Assembly: GCA_900545615.1 (NCBI GenBank)
Contig: UQZM01000010.1
Location: 1-50,569 of the forward strand
Direction: 5' to 3'
Length of the DNA stretch: 50,569 bases
Source: an uncultured Collinsella sp.
GTDB taxonomy: Bacteria > Actinomycetota > Coriobacteriia > Coriobacteriales > Coriobacteriaceae
The notes under the pieces are model-generated. The model was not told the origin of the DNA and searched no databases. It saw only the letters and a list, made by a program, of their open reading frames with translations. Shown in pieces: positions 44,605 through 50,569 of the stretch. Within the stretch, counting starts at the first letter, position 1; each line of letters starts with the position of its first letter. The position numbers and the translations under genes were made by a program.

Positions 44605-46521
44605 ATGGAAGAGGCCTATCGTCAAGCACGCAAGCGCGGCGAGCAAGGACGTCGACGCGCCATTAGCCAAAGCGAGCATCCATACCTTACGGACCTCGAT
44701 AGCTTGGTTGCTCAGCTCCCCTTAGGTCAGCGAGAGAATGTCGGCCTGCGGGATATTCCGCTCGAAATGGTCGTCGGCACGGTCACCAAGGGCCGTCAGT
44801 CCGCCTTTTCGTGTAACTTTATGCCCCTGCTTCCGTTTAGCACCGAGTTCGCCCGCAAGTGGTCCAACCTCTACGACATCCAGGTGACCGAGGGCTATCG
44901 CGACCCCGTCATCGTCACCGAGTTCATGCATCGGTTCTATGTCCAAGAAGGCAACAAACGCGTCAGTGTCCTCAAATTCCTAGACGCCCCGACGGTTTCG
45001 GCCAAGGTCACCCGTCTCTACCCCGGCACATGGGATTCCGTCGAAAGCCGCCTGTACGGCGAGTTCTGCGCGTTTTGGCGCGTCTGCCCCCTATACGAGA
45101 TCGAGTTCTCGCGTGAGGGAAGCTACGAAACGCTCGCGAAGATGCTCGGTCAGAACCTTATCGAAAAATGGCCGCAGAAAAAGGTCGACTACCTACGCCA
45201 CACCTTCCTGCTCTTTAAGCGCGCCTACCTTCGCGCAGGCGGCGACCACCTGGACATTACGCCTGCCGACGCCATGCTCGTCTACCTCAATGTGTACAAC
45301 CAGGACCGCCTGCTGGATACGCCGACGGATATCGTCGTAAACCGCCTGTGCAAGATCTGGCGCGAGCTGGTCATTGCCGGCAAAAATGACGAGGACAAGG
45401 TCGATCTTGTCGAAGCACCGAGCGTCGACGAGGAGGAGACGCCCGCCAAGTCCACCTCTGGCGTGCTCAACTTCTTTATGGGCAAGACCGTCTACTCGAC
45501 GTCCAACCCCCTGCGCATCGCCTTTATCCATGAGTTCCCCTGTGCGGCGTCGAGCTGGGACAGTCTGCACGACCAAGGACGTCAGTATCTCGATGAGCAC
45601 TTTGACGGTATCGTGCGCACCGAGGCGTTCGAAGACTGTCACGATCCGGACGTGTTCTACGCCGCCGTGGAAACGGCTGTCAAACATGGAGACAACGTCA
45701 TCTTCTCGACCTCGCACCGCCTGATGGAATACACGCTCAGAGCTGCCGTTGAGTATCCCCAGGTTCGGTTCCTTAACTGCTCTATCGGCCTTCCCCACCA
45801 AAGCGTCCGTTCGTACTTTGGCAAGATGTACGAGGCCAAGTTCCTCCTGGGCGCCCTTGCCGCCAGCATGGCGGACAACCATCGCATCGGCTACCACGCG
45901 TCGGTCTTCGCATCCGGCGCGCTCAGCGAGATCAATGCCTTTGCCATCGGTGCCTCGCTGCTCGACCCCCGCGCGCAAATTATCCTCACCTGGGGCGATG
46001 TGCCCGCCGGCGGTCTCGCCGAGGCCATGTGCCGCGAAGGCGTGAGCGTCATGACCGGCGCTGACATGTCAAAGTCGCTCGAAGACCCTACGGCCTACGG
46101 ACTCCACCGCCTGGTCGATGGCAAGGTTACCGGCATCGCCATGCCGGTATGGAACTGGGGCCGTTACTACGAGCTCATCGTTCGCAGCCTTCTGCACGGC
46201 ACGTGGGACGAGACCAGCGATGACAACCAAGTGCGCGCCGTCAACTACTGGTACGGCATGAGCTCCGGCGTTATCGACATCCGTTACGCTCCGGGCCTAC
46301 CCTACCAGACGCGCAAACTCGTGCAGTTGCTCCGCAACGGCATTGTCGAGGGATCCATCAACCCCTTTGGCGGCGAGCTCCACAGTCAGAACGGCGTGGT
46401 ACAGATCGAAGGCTTCCCTCCGCTGCCGAGCACGCAGATTGTCGAGATGAATTGGCTGGCGGATAACGTGGTAGGCACCATTCCGCAGCTCGACGATGAG
46501 CCGAAAGTCCCTGCCCTATGA
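44605..46521 (+). CDS. Cytoplasmic ParB-like/BMP-family fusion protein
   Basis: 638 residues with no signal peptide or lipobox. The N-terminal third (about 45-140) resembles the ParB/sulfiredoxin-like fold: LRDIPLEMVVGT, a region promising PVIVTEFMHRFYVQEGNKRVSVLKFL, where GNKR occupies the place of the ParB GxxR phosphate-binding motif. After a helical middle and a short linker (about 275-295), residues 300-610 look like a BMP/Med periplasmic nucleoside-binding domain (RIAFIHEFPCAASSWD, NCSIGLPHQSVRSYFGKMYEAKFLLGALAA, ADMSKSLEDPTAYG). Being cytoplasmic, it is more likely a nucleoside-type sensor than a transport protein. The phosphoesterase gene overlaps its stop. Confidence 0.75.
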   Translation: MEEAYRQARKRGEQGRRRAISQSEHPYLTDLDSLVAQLPLGQRENVGLRDIPLEMVVGTVTKGRQSAFSCNFMPLLPFSTEFARKWSNLYDIQVTEGYRDPVIVTEFMHRFYVQEGNKRVSVLKFLDAPTVSAKVTRLYPGTWDSVESRLYGEFCAFWRVCPLYEIEFSREGSYETLAKMLGQNLIEKWPQKKVDYLRHTFLLFKRAYLRAGGDHLDITPADAMLVYLNVYNQDRLLDTPTDIVVNRLCKIWRELVIAGKNDEDKVDLVEAPSVDEEETPAKSTSGVLNFFMGKTVYSTSNPLRIAFIHEFPCAASSWDSLHDQGRQYLDEHFDGIVRTEAFEDCHDPDVFYAAVETAVKHGDNVIFSTSHRLMEYTLRAAVEYPQVRFLNCSIGLPHQSVRSYFGKMYEAKFLLGALAASMADNHRIGYHASVFASGALSEINAFAIGASLLDPRAQIILTWGDVPAGGLAEAMCREGVSVMTGADMSKSLEDPTAYGLHRLVDGKVTGIAMPVWNWGRYYELIVRSLLHGTWDETSDDNQVRAVNYWYGMSSGVIDIRYAPGLPYQTRKLVQLLRNGIVEGSINPFGGELHSQNGVVQIEGFPPLPSTQIVEMNWLADNVVGTIPQLDDEPKVPAL

Positions 46522-47228
46522 AAATCCTTGCCATAGCCGATACCGAAGAACGATGCCTTTGGGAGTGCTTTCGCAAGGAACGCTTTGAGGGCGTCGACCT
46601 GATTTTGTCCGCCGGCGATCTGGACCCGGACTATCTTGAGTTTTTGGTTACGGTCATCAACAAACCGCTCATCTACGTGCGCGGCAATCACGATGACCGC
46701 TACGCACGTCATGCACCGGGTGGATGTATCTGCGTAGAGGACAGCGTGTACACGTACCGAGGGATTCGCATTGCGGGCCTTGGCGGGTCCATGCGTTATC
46801 GCGACGGCGCCAACATGTACACCGAACGCGAGATGTCCAAGCGCATGCGTAAGCTGTCGCGTAAGGTTAGGATGGTCGGCGGGTGCGACATTCTGCTTAC
46901 CCATGCACCCGCCGCCGGTATGGGTGATCTGGACGATCTGCCGCATCGAGGATTCGAGTGTTTTAACACAGCACTCGAATCCTGGAATCCCGACTACATG
47001 GTGCACGGGCATGTGCACCAAAGCTACGGTTGCGATTTTCAGCGCGAGCGTCAGCATGTGTGTGGAACGACGATCATCAACGCCTGCGGCTATACGCAGT
47101 TTGAGCTCGACCAGACGCACTACCCCATCCGCGGCTGGCAAGCAGCTTGGCTCAACTCACAAACCATGCGCCGCGAGCTCAAACGCCACGAAGCCATCGA
47201 GTCTTCAACAGCCAGAACACCCTGGTAA
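46518..47228 (+). CDS. Calcineurin-like metallophosphoesterase
   Basis: Predicted cytoplasmic phosphodiesterase or phosphatase, 236 residues. Metal motifs: ADTEE (7-11, where D-x-H is most common, so the His is missing), SAGDLD, RGNHDD, LLTHAP and HGHVHQS. The ATG overlaps the previous stop in ATGA, so it is translationally coupled to the ParB-like/BMP protein and probably acts with it. The substrate is unknown; YfcE-like members cleave phosphodiesters. Converges with rplA. Confidence 0.85.
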   Translation: MKILAIADTEERCLWECFRKERFEGVDLILSAGDLDPDYLEFLVTVINKPLIYVRGNHDDRYARHAPGGCICVEDSVYTYRGIRIAGLGGSMRYRDGANMYTEREMSKRMRKLSRKVRMVGGCDILLTHAPAAGMGDLDDLPHRGFECFNTALESWNPDYMVHGHVHQSYGCDFQRERQHVCGTTIINACGYTQFELDQTHYPIRGWQAAWLNSQTMRRELKRHEAIESSTARTPW

Positions 47229-47229
47229 C

Positions 47230-47266
47230 CACCATAAAGGGGACACTGTCCCCTTTATGGTGCTTT
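47230..47266 (+). terminator. 33-bp near-perfect palindrome
   Basis: CACCATAAAGGGGACA (47230-47245), one base, then its exact reverse complement (47247-47262), followed by CTTTTG. Two bases past the phosphoesterase stop, so probably its terminator. As DNA it could form a cruciform. Confidence 0.7.
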
Positions 47267-47281
47267 TGACGCGATAGCAAG

Positions 47282-47318
47282 AAACCCGGTCCTGCACAAG
47301 GCAGAACCGGGTTTCTTT
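47282..47318. terminator. Bidirectional terminator between the phosphoesterase and rplA
   Basis: GAAACCCGGT...CTG pairs with CAG...ACCGGGTTTC around a short loop, with TTTCTTTAG on the plus side and a weaker T-rich stretch on the minus side. It ends the rplKA transcript. Confidence 0.75.
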
Positions 47319-47353
47319 AGCAATGCTTGCTGTACTCAGGCAGTAACTAGCAG

Positions 47354-48061
47354 TTACTCAGTCAGGAAGTCACGCTGGACAGCGGGATCGACCTTGACGC
47401 CAGGGCCCATGGTGGAAGACACGGAGATGGACTTGACGTACTTGCCCTTAGCAGAAGAGGGCTTGACGCGCAGAATCTCGGTGTACAGGGCAGCGTAGTT
47501 CTCGACGAGCTGCTGCTCAGAGAAGGACTTCTTGCCCAGGGGCACGTGGCAGATGCCGTAGCGGTCGGCGCGGTACTCAACGCGGCCAGCCTTGAGCTCG
47601 GAGACCATCTTGGCGACGTCCATGGTCACGGTGCCGAGCTTGGGGTTCGGCATGAGGCCACGGGGACCAAGGATCTTACCGATGCGGCCAACCTTGGCCA
47701 TCATGTTCGGCGTAGCGATAGCGGCGTCGAAGTTGATCTCGCCCTTCTGAATCTGGGCGACGAGCTCGTCGGAACCGATGATGTCGGCGCCGGCAGCCTC
47801 AGCCTCACGGGCCTTCTCGCCCTCGGCGAAGACGGCAACACGAACGGTCTTGCCGGTGCCGTGGGGCAGGGAGATGGAACCACGGATGTTCTGGTCAGCC
47901 TTACGAGTATCGATGCCCAGACGGAAGTGAGCCTCGACGGTCTCGTCGAACTTGGCGGTGTCGAGCTCCTTGATGAGCTTGGCAGCCTGAAGGGGGGTGT
48001 AGAGCGTGGCGCGGTCGATCTTCTCGGCAGCGGCGTTATAGCTCTTACCATGCTTAGCCAT
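47354..48061 (-). CDS. rplA: 50S ribosomal protein L1
   Basis: Binds the 23S L1 stalk and, in known systems, represses translation of rplKA. 235 residues with the conserved KILGPRGLMPNPKLGTVT and the C-terminal SSTMGPGVKVD. ATG 48061 is chosen over ATG 48067, which sits only about 3 bases from the GGAGG site. Last gene of the rpmG-to-rplA run; in most bacteria rplJ would follow, but here it is 21 kb away. Confidence 0.97.
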   Translation of the reverse strand: MAKHGKSYNAAAEKIDRATLYTPLQAAKLIKELDTAKFDETVEAHFRLGIDTRKADQNIRGSISLPHGTGKTVRVAVFAEGEKAREAEAAGADIIGSDELVAQIQKGEINFDAAIATPNMMAKVGRIGKILGPRGLMPNPKLGTVTMDVAKMVSELKAGRVEYRADRYGICHVPLGKKSFSEQQLVENYAALYTEILRVKPSSAKGKYVKSISVSSTMGPGVKVDPAVQRDFLTE

Positions 48062-48178
48062 GTGCATTACCTCCTGTGGTTAAACGGGCGTGAGCCCTCC
48101 CACATCGTATCGTGTGCCCTATTGCACACATTTAACGGGCGCCCCGGTCGGAGCACCCGCCGTTACCATAAGAAATCG

Positions 48179-48607
48179 CTACTCAGCGATGGTGACGCCC
48201 ATGGAACGGGCGGTACCGGCGATGATCTTCTTGGCGGCGTCAATGTCGTTGGCATTGAGGTCCGGCATCTTGATCTCGGCGATCTTGGTGAGCTGCTCCT
48301 GGGAGAGCTGACCAACCTTGTCGGCCTGGGGCTTAGCGGAACCAGACTTGAGGTTCAGCTCCTTCTTGATAAGGTGAGCCGCCGGCGGGGTCTTGGTGAT
48401 GAAGGAGAAGGACTTGTCCTCGTAGACAGAGATCTCAACGGGGATGATGTCACCCTTCTTGTCCTGCGTCTCGGCGTTAAAGGCCTGGCAGAACTGCATG
48501 ATGTTCACGCCAGCAGCGCCCAGGGCGGGGCCGACGGGAGGAGCGGGGTTTGCTGCACCAGCAGGAATCTGGAGCTTAATGACGTTGGCAACCTTCTTCT
48601 CAGCCAT
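48179..48607 (-). CDS. rplK: 50S ribosomal protein L11
   Basis: GTPase-centre protein needed for factor binding and RelA activation. 142 residues: KLQIPAGAANPAPPVGPALG, CQAFNAETQ, and the C-terminal RNA-binding helix GTARSMGVTI. ATG 48607 is used because the in-frame ATG at 48613 overlaps the AAAGGA site. Between nusG and rplA. Confidence 0.98.
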   Translation of the reverse strand: MAEKKVANVIKLQIPAGAANPAPPVGPALGAAGVNIMQFCQAFNAETQDKKGDIIPVEISVYEDKSFSFITKTPPAAHLIKKELNLKSGSAKPQADKVGQLSQEQLTKIAEIKMPDLNANDIDAAKKIIAGTARSMGVTIAE

Positions 48608-48727
48608 GGTCATTCCTTTCGAATCACGAGTGTGAAGTACTTGCTATATCGTAAGCACGCACGTGTTAGAAGCACTCCTGAGATGAGCAGTCACAGAAGA
48701 AGCACGCTCGCGCGAACGGACGAAAAC

Positions 48728-49264
48728 TTAAGCGATGACAGCGACCTGGTTAAAGTCGAGCTCGACCGGCGTCTCGCGGCCAAAGATCATCAGCGTGACC
48801 TTGAGCTTGCCAGCCTCGGTGTTAACCTCGGAGACCTTGCCATCAAAGTCGGTAAGCGGGCCATCGGTGACGCGGACGGACGTACCGACCTCAATATCAA
48901 CCGAGGTGCGCTTGGGCGAATCGCCCTTACCGGGACGACGAGTCATCTTGTTGTACTCGTCGCGGGAAAGCGGAGCGGGCTTGCCGTTGCCGCCTAGGAA
49001 ACCGGTGACGCCAGGCGTGTTACGAACACACGTCCAAGCATCGTCATCCATCTCCATGCGGACCAGGACATAACCCGGGAAGATCTTGGAATCCTTGGTC
49101 TCACGCTTGCCACCCTCTTTAATCTCGGTGACGCGCTCCATAGGAATCTCGATATCAAAGATACGGTCCTGCATGCCCATAGTCTCGATGCGATGCTCGA
49201 GATCGGACTTAACGCGGTTCTCGTATCCAGAGTAAGTGTGAACGACGTACCAACGCTTAGACAT
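48728..49264 (-). CDS. nusG: Transcription elongation/termination factor NusG
   Basis: Binds the beta' clamp and couples RNA polymerase to Rho or the ribosome. 178 residues: NGN domain (RWYVVHTYSGYENRV, KIFPGYVLVRMEMDDDAW, GVTGFLGG) and a C-terminal KOW domain (VRVTDGPLTDFDGKVSEVN, FGRETPVELDFNQV). Starts 3 bases after secE. Confidence 0.98.
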   Translation of the reverse strand: MSKRWYVVHTYSGYENRVKSDLEHRIETMGMQDRIFDIEIPMERVTEIKEGGKRETKDSKIFPGYVLVRMEMDDDAWTCVRNTPGVTGFLGGNGKPAPLSRDEYNKMTRRPGKGDSPKRTSVDIEVGTSVRVTDGPLTDFDGKVSEVNTEAGKLKVTLMIFGRETPVELDFNQVAVIA

Positions 49265-49267
49265 GGT

Positions 49268-49606
49268 TTAGCCCCTCAATCCAGAGAACAGAGCAAGAGC
49301 CTCGCCAAAGCCAGCATCGAGCAGAGCGATGACGACGCCGACGACGATCAGAGAAGCGCAAACAACAACCGAGTAGTTCACGAGCTCCTTCTTATCGGGC
49401 CACGTGACACGCTTCATCTCGGACTTGACCGAAGCGAAATACTTCTTGGTGCGGGCGAAGAAACCAGGCTTCTCGTTCTTCTTGGACTTCGCAGCCTTCT
49501 CGTTCTTCTTGGCAACGGCCTTCTTGGCCTCAACCTTGGAGTTGGCGGCAGCTTTGTTGGCAGGTGCCGGCTGCTGAGCCTTCTTCTTGTTCTTCTTGTT
49601 GGCCAT
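49268..49606 (-). CDS. secE: Preprotein translocase subunit SecE
   Basis: Essential SecYEG subunit. 112 residues: a long Lys/Ala-rich N-terminal extension (1-47), an amphipathic helix with the conserved VKSEMKRVTWPDKKELVNYS, and one membrane helix (VVVCASLIVVGVVIALLDAGF). The extension is longer than in most single-span SecE proteins. Upstream of nusG, downstream of tRNA-Trp. Confidence 0.97.
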   Translation of the reverse strand: MANKKNKKKAQQPAPANKAAANSKVEAKKAVAKKNEKAAKSKKNEKPGFFARTKKYFASVKSEMKRVTWPDKKELVNYSVVVCASLIVVGVVIALLDAGFGEALALFSGLRG

Positions 49607-49682
49607 TTGGGTTACCTCCGCGCAATGCGCTTATACATGAGTAAACCGTAAGCCCCCAAGTGTGAGCTTACGGAATAATGAC

Positions 49683-49758
49683 TGGCACGCCAGGAAGGAC
49701 TCGAACCCTCAACACTCGGTTTTGGAGACCGATGCTCTACCAATTGAACTACTGGCGT
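49683..49758 (-). tRNA. tRNA-Trp (CCA anticodon)
   Basis: 76 nucleotides. The acceptor stem ACGCCAG (49758-49752) pairs with CTGGCGT (49693-49687), with discriminator G and the terminal CCA encoded (49685-49683). The anticodon loop reads CTCCAAA with anticodon CCA, and the T loop GGTTCGAGTCC-type sequence is present. Its position between rpmG and secE is common in bacteria. Confidence 0.97.
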
Positions 49759-49771
49759 ATGTGACTAGAGA

Positions 49772-49921
49772 CTAGCGAGTCTCTTTGTGCAGCGTGTGGT
49801 GACGGCACCAGGGGCAATACTTCTTGATCTCCATACGATCAGGCATGGTCGACTTGTTCTTGGTGGTCGTATAGTTGCGGCGCTTGCACTCAGTGCACGC
49901 AAGAGTAACTAGAGTACGCAT
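49772..49921 (-). CDS. rpmG: 50S ribosomal protein L33, zinc-binding form
   Basis: 49 residues, MRTLVTLACTECKRRNYTTT to HTLHKETR. The two CxxC pairs (C9-TE-C12 and CPWC near residue 36) bind zinc. First gene of the rpmG-tRNA-Trp-secE-nusG-rplK-rplA transcript, with a promoter at 49967-49996. RBS-like AAAGG and AGGA lie upstream of ATG 49921. Confidence 0.97.
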   Translation of the reverse strand: MRTLVTLACTECKRRNYTTTKNKSTMPDRMEIKKYCPWCRHHTLHKETR

Positions 49922-49966
49922 GTATCCTGAACCTTTCATTTCCGCCCCGTACGGGCACGAGTTGTT

Positions 49967-49996
49967 ACTTTATCAGCTCCACGTAAGTGCTGTCAA
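49967..49996 (-). promoter_or_regulatory. Predicted promoter of the rpmG-rplA operon
   Basis: Minus-strand TTGACA (49996-49991, perfect -35), an 18-base spacer and TAAAGT (49972-49967). The start site would be about 40 bases before rpmG. Confidence 0.65.
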
Positions 49997-50136
49997 TGAA
50001 AACCTCGAGTCAATTGGTTCTCGGTGGATCCATTCATATTTGGAACACATCAATGAAGCCATCGAGAGCTAATCGACGGTGCATCCAGGACCATTATCGA
50101 TCCTCTCGACACCAGCAACGGCTCAATATCCATTGC

Positions 50137-50173
50137 AGAAAAGAACCCGGCACCCATATAAGTGCCGGGTTCT
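50137..50173 (-). terminator. Terminator after tuf
   Basis: Perfect 12-bp stem AGAACCCGGCAC (50142-50153) with GTGCCGGGTTCT (50162-50173). On the minus strand it is followed by TTTTCTGC. It separates tuf from the rpmG operon. Confidence 0.85.
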
Positions 50174-50200
50174 CTAAGTCAGCTATATCAAAGAGCTAAT

Positions 50201-50569
50201 TTACTCAATGATCGTGGAGACGATGCCCGAACCGACGGTGTGGCCACCCTCGCGGATAGCGAAGCGCAGGCCCTCCTCCATGGCGATCGGGTGGATGAGG
50301 TCGCCCTCGATGGTGATGTGGTCACCAGGCATAGCCATCTCGGTGCCCTCGGGGAGCTTGACCGTACCGGTAACGTCGGTGGTACGGAAGTAGAACTGAG
50401 GACGATAACCATCGAAGAACGGGGTGTGACGGCCGCCCTCCTCCTTGGTCAGAACGTAGATCTCGCCGGTGAACTTGGTGTGCGGGGTAACCGAACCGGG
50501 CTTGCAGAGAACCTGGCCGCGCTCGATGTCCTCACGCTTGATGCCGCGGAGCAGCAGACCGACGTTGTC
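50201..50569 (-). CDS. tuf: Elongation factor Tu, C-terminal part
   Basis: Delivers aminoacyl-tRNA to the ribosome. Only the last 122 residues are in the window: domains II/III ending in GDLIHPIAMEEGLRFAIREGGHTVGSG and IVSTIIE. The N-terminal GTPase domain lies beyond the window edge. tuf is located upstream of rpmG here, not in the str operon after fusA. Confidence 0.97.
   Translation of the reverse strand, partial: DNVGLLLRGIKREDIERGQVLCKPGSVTPHTKFTGEIYVLTKEEGGRHTPFFDGYRPQFYFRTTDVTGTVKLPEGTEMAMPGDHITIEGDLIHPIAMEEGLRFAIREGGHTVGSGIVSTIIE

Overview
The window is GC-rich (about 60% by eye) chromosomal DNA and looks like a gut actinobacterium of the class Coriobacteriia, probably Collinsella or a near relative. 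This is inferred, not searched. The basis is the FabK-type type II fatty-acid cluster with biotin carboxylase genes, the actinobacterial style of RpoB and RpoC, a zinc-binding L33, and an LAxTG-type sortase signal. All translation and transcription machinery genes lie on the minus strand.

1-9.2 kb: a minus-strand fatty-acid operon, fabH-acpP-fabK-fabD-fabG-fabF-accB-fabZ-accC-accD, with accD cut by the window edge. A divergent birA encodes a biotin ligase without a DNA-binding domain, whose expected substrate is the AccB of the operon. The shared intergenic region carries two near-identical 18-bp repeats. 9.2-12.8 kb: the str operon rpsL-rpsG-fusA, ending in rpsJ where tuf might be expected. 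12.8-15.0 kb: repeats and a lower-GC ECF sigma/anti-sigma pair lying between rpsL and rpoC. 15.0-23.1 kb: rpoB-rpoC. 23.2-25.8 kb: galU, then rplJ-rplL with an L10-type leader and attenuator.

25.9-47.3 kb: about 21 kb of mixed-strand metabolic and accessory genes separating rplJL from rplKA. These are a PLP aminotransferase, an unknown flavodoxin-like protein, a family 6 DNA glycosylase, a GH13 glycosidase, an MFS exporter, a FeoA-FeoB iron transporter, an esterase, EIIA-Glc, AsnRS, a WYL-like regulator, a three-gene ABC transporter, a frameshifted cell-wall nucleotidase, an MscS channel, and a ParB-like/BMP protein with a metallophosphoesterase. 47.3-50.6 kb: rplA-rplK-nusG-secE-tRNA-Trp-rpmG, then the 3' end of tuf.

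The most interesting points are: (i) an RpoA alpha-CTD-like helix-hairpin-helix domain at the C-terminus of beta', with the DNA-contacting Arg and Asn in register; (ii) replacement and lengthening of the usually near-invariant beta segment after the rifampicin region; (iii) an ECF sigma cassette with its own SigW-like promoter, bracketed by inverted copies of a dispersed 40-bp repeat; (iv) several families of structured intergenic repeats, including a 62-bp tandem array and two 67-bp palindromes that covary; (v) a cytoplasmic ParB-like/BMP fusion coupled to a phosphoesterase. No homology search was possible. Family assignments rest on motifs and remembered family sequences.
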